Made by a program: the position numbers and the translations under genes
Shown here: piece after piece, positions 1 through 6,345 of the stretch
How the letters are laid out: each line of letters begins with the position of its first letter
Position numbering within the stretch: position 1 is the stretch's first letter
The notes under the pieces: model-generated
What the model was told of the DNA's origin: nothing
The model's input: only the letters and a program-made list of their open reading frames with translations
Database searches by the model: none
Assembly (NCBI GenBank): GCA_035591015.1
Contig: JAXIUW010212620.1
Location: 1 to 10,939 of the forward strand
Length of the DNA: 10,939 nucleotides
Source of the DNA: Cephalothrix simula
Taxonomy: Eukaryota > Nemertea > Palaeonemertea > Archinemertea > Cephalotrichidae
Direction of reading: 5' to 3'

Positions 1-59
1 TGCATACCTGTACAAAATTTCAAGCCAAAAGGACAACCCAATGCTGAGATACATAGGGA

Positions 60-74
60 GGGCGGAATCCGCCC
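60..74. repeat. Short GC palindrome
   Basis: Seven-base arms gggcgga and tccgccc surround one central base. The stem lies in a G/C-rich patch followed by a run of C. It is a short inverted repeat of unknown role. No other part of 1-256 resembles a gene; the only other local structure is the 10-bp palindrome aagctagctt at 141-150. Confidence 0.6.
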
Positions 75-267
75 CCCTCTTCAGGTATCACACCAAAAAT
101 ACGTCTTCAAAAATAGGGTTAAGGCAATAGACAGTTTTTGAAGCTAGCTTTAGAAGTGCGCCCCTGCCCCCTATGGATGATCAAAGATGCACTCTATTCA
201 CTATTAAGTGCGCCACTCTTTCGTGCCAATCTCTATGATCACTCTAATGATATGTACGTTATCACTG

Positions 268-453
268 CCCCTAACGGATATTTTTTCCGTTAGCTAATCA
301 GTAATGCAATATGCTGTCACCAGTTTCTTCTCATCGATTGGATCGATATTAATTTGCATATCATTGATTTATGCATCTGCTCCCTAACGAGCATTGTTTC
401 CATTGGCTAAGCAGTAACGGGATAGGTGGTCACGTGTTTCTTCTCATCGATTG
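268..453. repeat. Diverged two-copy direct repeat, 113-bp period
   Basis: Copy 1 (268-340) and copy 2 (381-453) align without gaps over 73 bp, with about 16 differences by hand count (near 78% identity). Both end in the identical 17-base block tttcttctcatcgattg. Similarity continues weakly a few bases upstream (ttatcactgc against ttatgcatctgc). In copy 1 the segment ctaacgga...tccgttag (271-278 and 286-293) forms an 8-bp hairpin; the matching positions in copy 2 are mutated and the stem is broken. This looks like an old tandem duplication, or two internal repeats of a decayed transposable element. No coding function is implied. Confidence 0.75.
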
Positions 454-507
454 TAAACAAACCAGCGGAGTGCTCATTTACAATATACATGTAACCCCAA
501 TTGCACA

Positions 508-517
508 CGATATATCG
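508..517. repeat. 10-bp AT palindrome
   Basis: cgatatatcg is a perfect 10-base palindrome between the duplicated unit and the TC tract. The role is unknown and it may be chance. Confidence 0.4.
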
Positions 518-529
518 CGGGGATATTTT

Positions 530-532
<3 letters not shown>

Positions 533-561
<29 letters not shown>
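533..561. repeat. (TC)14 dinucleotide microsatellite
   Basis: Fourteen uninterrupted TC units, plus one T, form a perfect dinucleotide repeat. It reads as Ser-Leu on one strand and Arg-Glu on the other, so the open frames crossing it are repeat artefacts. An uninterrupted tract of this length is likely to vary in length between individuals. Confidence 0.97.
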
Positions 562-565
<4 letters not shown>

Positions 566-615
566 GCTTTGCCAAAAGCAGGACCACATTATGACAAGAG
601 AACCACCCGCTGATC

Positions 616-753
616 ATGGCTGATAATGCACTGATCATTGAAATGCTCCACCAGGGGCAGGTCAAGGTGGGGCTGCGCTTCAGTTACGTACCTAAGAGGG
701 GCCCACCCCCGGGGACAGCGGAAGAACCCCCACCCCAACTGGTGGGGGCTTAA
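616..753 (+). CDS. Small open frame in GC-rich island, unrecognised
   Basis: A 45-codon frame begins at ATG 616, with A at -3 and G at +4, which is a favourable Kozak context. It ends at TAA 751-753. The start reads MADNALIIEMLHQGQVKVGL, and the C-terminal half is rich in Pro and Gly because of local C and G runs. The nearest in-frame stop upstream is at 592-594. The frame overlaps a different open frame (696-896) that leads into a good splice donor. The two could be one coding region broken by an indel in the C/G homopolymers between 700 and 748, or only one, or neither, may be real. The higher GC of 600-1010 compared with its surroundings is the main reason to list it. I recognise no domain. 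Confidence 0.2.
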   Translation: MADNALIIEMLHQGQVKVGLRFSYVPKRGPPPGTAEEPPPQLVGA

Positions 754-896
754 CGGAACTTATCGTACTTTCGTATGCCCTGACCCCCGAGCAGCGGTAT
801 TTTAACAACACCGCAGCCCTACCATCAGCATCGATCACCCCCCAACGGGTCATTTCAATGACCGGTGCAAAGAGCAAGAAGGTTAGCCACTGGCAG
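696..896 (+). CDS. Candidate internal exon ending at a strong donor, unrecognised
   Basis: This frame is open for 67 codons after a TAA at 693-695 and ends exactly on a codon boundary at CAG|GTAAAG (894-902), a near-consensus donor. Its latter part (about residues 24-67) reads as an ordinary soluble sequence, including ALTPEQRYFNNTAALPSAS and a basic AKSKKV near the end. A phase-0 intron from 897 to the acceptor at 1648 would join it to a nine-codon terminal exon that has a poly(A) signal behind it. A possible 5' acceptor is ggacag at 713-718, but its pyrimidine tract is poor. An alternative donor is AAG|GTTAGC at 881/882, also phase 0. I recognise no family. A chance open frame in a GC-rich island is the main alternative. 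Confidence 0.27.
727..748. repeat. 8-bp G/C hairpin
   Basis: cccccacc (727-734) pairs with ggtggggg (741-748) around a six-base loop. It lies inside the region where the two open frames of the GC island overlap. Such a structure, with its C5 and G5 runs, is prone to replication slippage and to sequencing error. That is relevant to whether the frame change there is genuine. Confidence 0.7.
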
Positions 897-1193
897 GTAA
901 AGCTCTCAATATAATTATATTTAGTCTACTCTAGTTAACGAGAGTGAATCAGCCCCGTTATTGACACGCTGGTGCTGACGAAGTAAAGCAGGGGCGACGA
1001 CGGGCTGCCATTCATCACAGTAATTTTAGTCTTAAAATTCATGAAAAAAGGCGATAACCTTTAACGTTTTGATAGAAGTTTTTCTTGTAATGGTTTAAGT
1101 AGTTATTGATTCTAGAAAGGTTAAAATGTTCATCGACGAAAACAAGGTGCCGTGTGTGTGTATATGACACTTTCATTAGGAAGTGGGGTAAGC

Positions 1194-1233
1194 TCAATCC
1201 TACCAGGTCTAAAGTCAATCCTACCAGGTCTAA
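1194..1233. repeat. 21-bp tandem duplication
   Basis: The 19-base block tcaatcctaccaggtctaa occurs at 1194-1212 and again at 1215-1233, identical, with a 21-bp period. In the overlapping + frame it encodes a repeated Asn-Pro-Thr-Arg-Ser-Lys. The period is a multiple of three, but the surrounding frame has no other coding features. Perfect identity suggests a recent local duplication. Confidence 0.9.
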
Positions 1234-1341
1234 GCAGTTTGTCTCTGGTTTCAATGTTGAAATGAATGATACCAAGGAATGGTATTTCAAGACCTATTTA
1301 CGTGTACGTTAATTCAATTCATTCTGTATTCCATAAGGATT

Positions 1342-1355
1342 TTGAATTAATTCAA
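1342..1355. repeat. 14-bp AT palindrome
   Basis: ttgaattaattcaa is perfectly palindromic. A related half-site, ttaattcaattcat, lies about 30 bases upstream. In an AT-rich stretch this may be chance, but homeodomain-type sites often have this form. No function is assigned. Confidence 0.4.
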
Positions 1356-1648
1356 TCTTTTTCAATAGCATATTTACGGCGCCGGTTTGAAATTCTAATT
1401 TGAATGCCAAGCATTGAATATAGTTTTTACTAAGTCCCAGTGGATCCAGGATCTTTAGAAGCAAACAAAAAATTTCATCGTTCTTGTTTGCGAATCAAAA
1501 TTGAAAAATTTTAAAGTTGATTAATGTGTGGTTTTTGATACATTGCGGAGGAACATTTCGCTGGGTATATTTGTCAAGATTTATACGCTTTGAATTCCTG
1601 AATCTTTGAGGAAGAACCGACTTCCCTCTGTCCCTCTGCTGTCTGCAG

Positions 1649-1675
1649 ATGAAGAATGCTAAAATAGTATTTTAG
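1649..1675 (+). CDS. Putative nine-codon terminal exon
   Basis: Directly after the strong acceptor at 1647-1648, the phase-0 frame reads ATG AAG AAT GCT AAA ATA GTA TTT TAG; the other two phases stop within four codons. Joined to the frame ending at 896, it would add MKNAKIVF and a stop. An AATAAA follows 40 bases after the stop. Nearly all of this exon lies inside a perfect inverted repeat (1652-1682), so its sequence may be constrained by, or simply derive from, the palindrome. Such short terminal coding exons exist but are uncommon. The claim depends wholly on the splice-site pairing. Confidence 0.2.
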   Translation: MKNAKIVF

Positions 1676-1682
1676 CATTCTT
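1652..1682. repeat. Perfect 15-bp inverted repeat (cruciform/hairpin)
   Basis: aagaatgctaaaat (1652-1665) is exactly complementary to attttagcattctt (1669-1682). The A and T flanking the central G also pair, giving 15 bp around a single centre base. An imperfect extension (gatgaa 1648-1653 against ttcatc 1691-1696) hints at a longer ancestral stem. It begins four bases after a strong splice-acceptor match, so in RNA it could affect use of that site. Confidence 0.85.
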
Positions 1683-1714
1683 TTAACATTTTCATCACGT
1701 TAAGATCAGAAGAA

Positions 1715-1720
1715 AATAAA
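1715..1720 (+). promoter_or_regulatory. Possible poly(A) signal AATAAA
   Basis: A canonical AATAAA lies 40 bases downstream of the TAG of the putative terminal exon. A T-rich stretch containing ttcttttgattattttt follows about 25-40 bases later, as a downstream element would. AATAAA is frequent by chance in AT-rich DNA, so it only supports the gene model. Confidence 0.3.
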
Positions 1721-1740
1721 TTGAGGGCATATATAATATA

Positions 1741-3240
1741 GTTCTTTTGATTATTTTTACGAGACCTGGGATCTCAGGAGCATAAATTTTAGGAGCCATA
1801 CCAAGGCGATGTCTTAATCGATTCATTCACAAAAGTCAATTATGTATGTCTCTCTTTTTGTCTTTCTAATCTCCTCAGACGAGGTCAATGGAGTGTATTG
1901 AAAATATATTTAATAAGAGATGTACAGTGAACAATCGCCTAGGACCGGATTTTTTGATTTCAGGTCAAGATGAGGTCACGTGATTTTAGTACAGGGAAGG
2001 TTAAATTGGGATTTTTTTCTGCGACTGAAACTTTCGCCGCGTGGGGCGCTTTTCGAAACTAAAGTCTAAATAGTTGTAGATTTATGTGTTGCGTCACTCG
2101 ATAGAGATTCAAAAATATTGTTTGCTGTATACGAGCGCGAGTGTTCACACGAGTTTCTCTTGACTGAATGCCTTTAATTACATGTATGTTCATGTTTTAG
2201 GCGATTTACTTTTAAATCCTTTGGAAATCGTCATCTAGAAGCTCTTTAAAAGGAAATAAGAAATTCATTTCCGAACCTCTTTAAGATCGTCAAATGGATT
2301 CAAGTCCCTTAATACCTGTAGCTCTTTGCTATGCTTTTCAGATCGAAGATAAGATATCCTCTCATGGATACTAAGGAGCTAATCCCTAGTTCTTCCCCAG
2401 GATTTTACGCCGTTGGGTAAATTCTTGCTCCGTCGCCCACTTAAGTGAATTGACCATATATTTCCAAATCGATTTGGTTTTCTTGCGGAATTCTTATCCC
2501 TGGGACCTTATGTAGTCGTTACATTTTGGATTTGATAATTCTTTATACTATTATTTTTAAGACCATACTCCTATAAGACCAGTTCCCGACGAAATTTCCT
2601 CACAAGTTTTTTCATAAACCACAGTACCAATCAATTTTAATAAATTAACCGACACTCCCAAAACTTTACCACATTCCAACTTCGCTAAAAGGTGGTTTTA
2701 AGTTCCTCCAGAAGGCCATTTACCGTTGGGTTTTCCGTCATCAAATCGGAAAGATTTTTGGAATTTGACTGCTGATGATCTTAGTTTGTTTTTCAGTAAG
2801 AAAAATCTGGAAAGGCATTGGTGTCATGAATGCTTAACAGTACGCATGAGTACACAAAAATGTACCAGTATTGCATCAAACTACAAACTTCAGAGCTATG
2901 GACCCGTTTGATGAAATATTTGGCATTCTTGCCATTCATTATTGCAGATCTTCCGAGGTGCTCATATCCTGAAAAAGGCCAATGTTTAATTTGTAAATGG
3001 TCACACCTTTTGTCGAAACGTTTTAAATGGCTGAAAAGTGCTCTTCTAACTTCGTAGTGGTTACTTTAGATTTTTAAGGGTCAGGTTGTTGAAAACCTTT
3101 AACATTAACATTGTCTATTGATATAAAAACTGTGCAGAAAATTGTAGATTTTTAGGTATTCTGTGAAATGTTATTTTTAGAACTACGTTTTGCTGGCAGT
3201 TTATTTGAATTTGAAATGGGTGAACACTTCACGATTTTTT
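1741..3240. other. Non-coding stretch, no gene seen
   Basis: There is no open frame above about 75 codons, no recognisable domain, no RNA gene and no strong repeat. The overlapping + frames at 2726-3057 are short, lack codon-like composition and give proteins I cannot relate to anything. Small items only: a 10-bp palindrome cacttaagtg at 2438-2447 and a repeated aagacca near 2559 and 2575. It is most simply intergenic or intronic DNA. Confidence 0.6.
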
Positions 3241-3241
3241 G

Positions 3242-3277
3242 TGATTGGCTAAGTCTCGATTTTGAATTCTGACGTCA
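3242..3277. promoter_or_regulatory. CCAAT box plus consensus CRE
   Basis: TGACGTCA at 3270-3277 is the full palindromic cAMP-response element bound by CREB/ATF-type bZIP factors. About 22 bases upstream, gattggct (3243-3250) is the reverse of AGCCAATC, matching the NF-Y consensus. CCAAT and CRE sites at such spacing are common in animal proximal promoters. No TATA box or start site can be placed and no gene starts convincingly nearby. The nearest + strand frame begins at 3569. Orientation cannot be decided from the sites. Confidence 0.35.
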
Positions 3278-3400
3278 TCAACTGTTTATCAAACTTTGTA
3301 CAGTAATTCTTGCGATGAAGCTTGATTGATTTGTTGATGCTAGAGAGTAAAAAATTGTAAATAAAGAAATCGTCTTACAAAACTATTGGTTGGAATTTAC

Positions 3401-3412
3401 ATGATATATCAT
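3401..3412. repeat. 12-bp AT palindrome
   Basis: atgatatatcat is perfectly palindromic inside an AT-rich stretch (about 3350-3560) that otherwise has no gene. The surrounding A/T density resembles a matrix-attachment-like or simple intergenic region. It may be chance. Confidence 0.35.
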
Positions 3413-3568
3413 ATTGAGATTATCGATATTTCCCATATCCAGCTTATAATACTCACAATTATTGATAAAAATAAATGGTAATCGAAAAAACATAGAAATA
3501 AACATTTAAGGCGCATAAACACAAGGTTTATTAATCAATTTAAACTTAATTTATTAGTAAAAATCAAG

Positions 3569-3925
3569 ATGAAGTCTCATATATCTCATATAAATAATCG
3601 CCACACTGTTTTTTACTCCTACACATATCAGGTTCAAACAATTGCTTTAGGTTTAAATTTTATTTACTTCAAATTTACATCATGGATTCCATTGTTGGAA
3701 ACTTCGACCACTTACTTTTTTTTATCTTATTATTATCGAAATAATCACCTTAACTTTAAGAGCAAAAGACGTAGTGTTATCGACGTCATCGGCATTTGCT
3801 TAGACGAGCGTGAAGATTTCGTTTGGGTTTCTCGAGTGAATGACCTACCGGTTAAGCTCACACTGCAAAAATTGGGCAAAAGCGGACCAAAAGAAAATCT
3901 GTTGGACAATAACTGGAAAGTATAA
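3569..3925 (+). CDS. Longest open frame; 3' half exon-like, unrecognised
   Basis: This is a 118-codon frame from ATG 3569 to TAA 3923-3925. Residues 1-64 are rich in Tyr, Phe, Thr and Ser and come from AT-rich DNA, so they are probably not coding. From residue 65 on (3761), GC content and composition change to a mixed, charged sequence (SKRRSVIDVIGICLDERED, later VNDLPVKLTLQKLGKSG) that looks more like protein. A T-rich tract, cttatttt..., ends in tttaag at 3755-3760, and a splice acceptor there would start an exon in phase 0 at 3761. The end could be the TAA, or a weak donor AAA|GTATAA at 3919/3920. I recognise no domain or motif. A minus-strand frame over 3745-3978 is taken to be its shadow. 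Confidence 0.25.
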   Translation: MKSHISHINNRHTVFYSYTYQVQTIALGLNFIYFKFTSWIPLLETSTTYFFLSYYYRNNHLNFKSKRRSVIDVIGICLDEREDFVWVSRVNDLPVKLTLQKLGKSGPKENLLDNNWKV

Positions 3926-4512
3926 TATAGCAAGCTAGCAGATCTCTTTAGGAAAGTTTTACATCTTTTAGAGAACATCTCTGTAACACTTTATCTTCCG
4001 GTGATGCATAACTTTTGAACACTTAAGAACAGTATTCTAAATCAGAACACAGCATATCTTACTGGAGCATCGCTGTTTTATGATGGTCTGGAGGTGTTCT
4101 GAAAGGTGTTGTATACATTTCGAATGCTCTATAAATGTTCTAAATATGTTTTAGTAGTGTCCCACAGTTGTTTTACTGGTTACTGTTCCGAATGTTTACA
4201 AATTCGGACAATTATTAGAACATCTTTTTGCCTTCTAATAGCGGTCCCAACTTTTGCATTGCGTAAATCTGCCTCTTTTAACCCGCCTTTTAACAGGAAA
4301 TCGTAGCTACTAAAGGGAAAAGCAATGAAAGTGTTATCGAAGTTAGATTCATTAAAATTTATCGAATTTGACTTATCTAAGAATATAATACGCACGCATA
4401 ATCACCGTTGGCAGCTACTACCCCTGTACCAACGCCAAGAATATAAGGTCGCCATCATAGATAAAAATCTCATATTTTTAAAGAATCAACTGCAGTATCT
4501 GGTTAAATAGTT
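3926..4512. other. Non-coding stretch, no gene seen
   Basis: Only short overlapping frames occur here, on both strands (about 4106-4306, 4180-4395 and 4325-4510). They are of similar quality and mutually exclusive, as expected by chance. No RNA gene, transposon end or strong repeat is visible. Confidence 0.5.
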
Positions 4513-4513
4513 C

Positions 4514-4529
4514 GTACGCGTAAGCGTAC
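4514..4529. repeat. Small hairpin with GTAA tetraloop
   Basis: gtacgc (4514-4519) pairs with gcgtac (4524-4529) around gtaa, which as RNA on the + strand is a GNRA tetraloop. The stem is only 6 bp, so this is a weak structural note. Confidence 0.4.
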
Positions 4530-4618
4530 AGTTTTATGAAGTGAGTGAATCGGTTTTATGTTTAAATTTGTCACATCACCGGAAAATATGCGAAAATGTT
4601 TGAGCTAGGGAGTTGATT

Positions 4619-4624
4619 TTTATT
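4619..4624 (-). promoter_or_regulatory. Possible minus-strand poly(A) signal AATAAA
   Basis: Read on the minus strand, AATAAA lies about 215 bases beyond the stop of the candidate transmembrane frame (4838). A GT-containing stretch (ggtgatgtg) follows some 40 bases later. It is a plausible end for that transcript, but such hexamers are common by chance in AT-rich DNA. Confidence 0.25.
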
Positions 4625-4675
4625 TTATGGAAAGGTATGCCTGAGAGAAGTCCAAATCCAAAATCCCATACTAAA

Positions 4676-4695
4676 ACCCCACTGTGCAGTGGGGT
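4676..4695. repeat. 9-bp hairpin with two-base loop
   Basis: accccactg (4676-4684) is exactly complementary to cagtggggt (4687-4695). An outer ccatac...gtatgg pair (around 4667-4672 and 4707-4712) could extend it after an internal loop. It lies between the stop and the poly(A) signal of the minus-strand candidate gene. Confidence 0.75.
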
Positions 4696-4796
4696 CTACA
4701 TGTACATGTATGGTAAAAAATCGTCTCTTGTCTTCAATTAGGAATAGCCATTTTGTGGCGATATCTCAACTCTAAAAATGTTATTCAGAAAAATCG

Positions 4797-4825
4797 CAGG
4801 GGGTCTAAAATGACCCCCCCCCCTG
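4797..4825. repeat. G5/C10 hairpin with poly-C tract
   Basis: gggggtc (4799-4805) pairs with gaccccc (4812-4818) around taaaat. The flanking cag/ctg could also pair if the extra C residues are looped out. The right arm is a run of ten C (4814-4823). On the minus strand this sits 13-40 bases after the stop of the candidate transmembrane frame. Confidence 0.7.
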
Positions 4826-4837
4826 AGCAGTAGAGGG

Positions 4838-5092
4838 TTAACATTTTGGCTTAGTTATTTTTGTCGTCAGTTCCTCCTCCATGCGACTACAGTCTTTTTT
4901 GTCTCGAATGGATATTTTGTCATCTGTTAGAGATTTAATTAATTGACACTGTGCTTGCATCTGAAATAATATACGGATGGACAAAAGAAGGACAGTTATG
5001 TTTATTGAGACAATAAAAAACATCTCCCCTGCTGCATAAAGAAACACTCCATTATCTAAATTCGTTATTTTCTCTGCCCTTTGAGATGTGAT
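4838..5092 (-). CDS. Candidate single-pass membrane protein fragment
   Basis: The frame is open from just after a stop at 5093-5095 to TAA at 4838-4840, about 84 codons. From the GTG at 5047, residues 9-28 (MFFIVSINITVLLLSIRILF) form a clear hydrophobic helix of membrane-spanning length. About 40 mostly charged residues rich in Lys, Asp and Glu follow (for example DDKISIRDKKD and MEEEL), as in a cytoplasmic tail that might be helical. The first ATG inside the frame is residue 9, immediately before the helix. No signal peptide or known domain is recognised. It overlaps by about 40 bases, in the +1 frame, the hydrophilic frame upstream (5052-5237), suggesting one protein interrupted by a frameshift. 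A strong internal acceptor (ttatttcag before 4960) is an alternative exon start in the same phase. Two GC hairpins and an AATAAA lie downstream. Confidence 0.35.
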   Translation of the reverse strand: MTSQRAEKITNLDNGVFLYAAGEMFFIVSINITVLLLSIRILFQMQAQCQLIKSLTDDKISIRDKKDCSRMEEELTTKITKPKC

Positions 5093-5237
5093 TATTCATA
5101 GACCAGTAGGTCATGGATTTCCTGTTTCCAGAATTTGACCGATTTTGGTTTTGGTTCTTTGGTATTGATTGATTATCGTTTCTTCTTCCAAATTCAGAAA
5201 TATCTTGATTTGAGTCATCGGAATCAAAAATGTGCAT
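5052..5237 (-). CDS. Hydrophilic Asn/Gln/Ser-rich frame, N-terminal partner
   Basis: A 61-codon minus-strand frame runs from ATG 5235-5237 to TAA 5052-5054; an in-frame stop at 5241-5243 limits it upstream. The start context is weak (T at -3). The protein is strongly hydrophilic and coding-like: MHIFDSDDSNQDISEFGRRN, then a stretch dominated by Asn, Gln, Ser, Arg and Lys, with no hydrophobic segment. That composition would suit a disordered region. Its last 14 codons overlap the +1 frame that continues into the transmembrane helix. The pair may be a single gene carrying an indel, a pseudogene, or two exons with a very short intron. The best GT...AG pair would give only about 66 bases, from a poor donor. 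No family is recognised. Confidence 0.3.
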   Translation of the reverse strand: MHIFDSDDSNQDISEFGRRNDNQSIPKNQNQNRSNSGNRKSMTYWSMNNHISKGRENNEFR

Positions 5238-5243
5238 AAATTA

Positions 5244-5638
5244 TGGTAAATATGAGCGTATATGGATGATGGTACTCAACCAACATTCCTTGGACCAAAA
5301 CATATATTGCTAAAAAGATCTATGGACGAAATGATTCAAACATTCCTTAGCCCAACTAACGCTCCCCTGTTTTCTCAAAAGGGAGGGTCAACCCTATTTG
5401 CTTTTATCCTGAAAGTGGAGGTTTGAGCACCACATGTTAGCCCCCTAGTGGCACCTACTTTTAAAACAGCTCACTTTACTTTTGAGCCGGGGGCCGCTAT
5501 GCTATAGTTATGCTATGGCTGCATGCCAAGAATTTTAGGGGTATTGTGGTTTAAAATAAGATTTTTATCGTTACAGAGGCACTTATTTGACTTTACTACT
5601 CTGCGTCCTATTCCAGTTGAGGATTACTAGTAATTCCT
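5244..5638. other. Non-coding stretch, short repeats only
   Basis: No open frame of note is present. A GC-richer patch (about 5370-5510) has C and G runs and a close direct repeat of tatgctat (near 5499 and 5510). Nothing identifies an element or gene. If the minus-strand candidate gene is real, its promoter or upstream intron would lie here. Confidence 0.45.
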
Positions 5639-5917
5639 GTGGAATATCATGGTCGAGGTCCAAGTCTTGAGCATGATTCAATTTTTATGATGTACATGTA
5701 TGGAGATAATGGAAGATTCCACTATGCTCAAGACTTTCACCTTCTACGGGAATTAATCTCCATTGGCTCAAAGGAGTATAAACTTTTTTTACCTTTTCCA
5801 GCGCTAAGTGATGAAGATATTTCTGACAATTTCTGTATTGAAATTTTTCTGTACCACATCTTTGTTTCATGTTCTTTTAATGTCCCAGATCACGTTTTTC
5901 ACAAAAGCCTAATCTAG
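5639..5917 (+). CDS. Unrecognised open frame with internal acceptor
   Basis: This 92-codon frame starts at a nominal GTG-type codon; the first true ATG in frame is shortly downstream. The middle section (YGDNGRFHYAQDFHLLREL, then LFLPFPALSDEDISDNF) is fairly protein-like, while the last 35 residues are hydrophobic and AT-driven. A pyrimidine tract, ttaccttttccag (5789-5801), is a good splice-acceptor match. An exon beginning at 5802 stays in this same frame to the TAG, and the other two phases stop at once. A 13-bp inverted repeat (5662-5674 and 5724-5736) lies inside it, encoding Ser-Leu-Glu-His on one side and Tyr-Ala-Gln-Asp on the other. No family is recognised. A minus-strand frame at 5685-5870 is of lower quality. 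Confidence 0.2.
   Translation: MEYHGRGPSLEHDSIFMMYMYGDNGRFHYAQDFHLLRELISIGSKEYKLFLPFPALSDEDISDNFCIEIFLYHIFVSCSFNVPDHVFHKSLI
5655..5743. repeat. 13-bp perfect inverted repeat with 49-base loop
   Basis: aagtcttgagcat (5662-5674) is exactly complementary to atgctcaagactt (5724-5736). After a two-base internal mismatch, gaggt and acctt continue the pairing with one wobble. The loop contains gatgtacatgtatgg. It could be the folded remnant of a small transposon or a structured RNA, but the loop is longer and the stem shorter than a usual animal pre-miRNA. Confidence 0.75.
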
Positions 5918-6345
5918 GTGGTTCTAATATTTCATCTTATCCATTATAAATGACCGTGTATGTATACAGACATTGAGACTTGACGTTTGGCAAAAAGGAA
6001 TTTCCTTATTTTTGAATTGCTAATGTGTCTCTAGACGATTTGAGCCGACATTTGAGCTAAAGTAGTTTCTCCTGTGAGAATGCTTCAAATGTTTTATTTT
6101 CCATATTCTGAGAAATTTGATGATGAAAAATGTATTATCTTTGATATTTAAAGCTTATAATTCATATTTTTAATGTTTTTGATAAAGATATTATGCCTCC
6201 AGAGATTTTTAAGATAGATTTTAGAGTCTTTATACATTAGAGATTTCATACATTGTATGTTTTTTTTCTTATGTGCAAATGTCAGTATTCTGGTTCAGGG
6301 ATATTTTTGGGGGAATGCCTCTCATAAAACATTCCAGAAATGTTT
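5918..6345. other. AT-rich stretch, nothing identified
   Basis: The sequence is AT-rich with repeated tttgat/gatttt phrases and no meaningful open frame, RNA gene or repeat. The + frame that starts at 6257 runs directly into the microsatellite and is not regarded as a gene. Confidence 0.5.

Larger units (their letters stand above)
897..1648 (+). other. Putative intron (GT...AG)
   Basis: The 5' boundary is CAG|GTAAAG. The 3' boundary is a long pyrimidine tract, cttccctctgtccctctg and onward, ending in ctgcag at 1643-1648. A branch-point-like accgact lies just upstream, around 1616-1622. Length is 752 bp and phase 0 on both sides. The interior is AT-rich and contains a 21-bp tandem duplication (1194-1233) and a 14-bp palindrome (1342-1355). 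It holds two short opposed open frames around 1039-1312, which I regard as chance. Both splice sites are among the better matches in the window, but their pairing is inferred. Confidence 0.27.

Noticed and set aside
371-613. Open frames of 80 and 63 codons crossing the TC tract on both strands
   Set aside because: Their length is largely produced by the dinucleotide repeat, which lacks stops in these frames. The encoded Ser-Leu and Arg-Glu runs are artefacts.
5655-5743. microRNA precursor
   Set aside because: The paired region is about 18 bp with a 49-base loop, shorter and more open than animal pre-miRNA stems, and no arm can be called mature.
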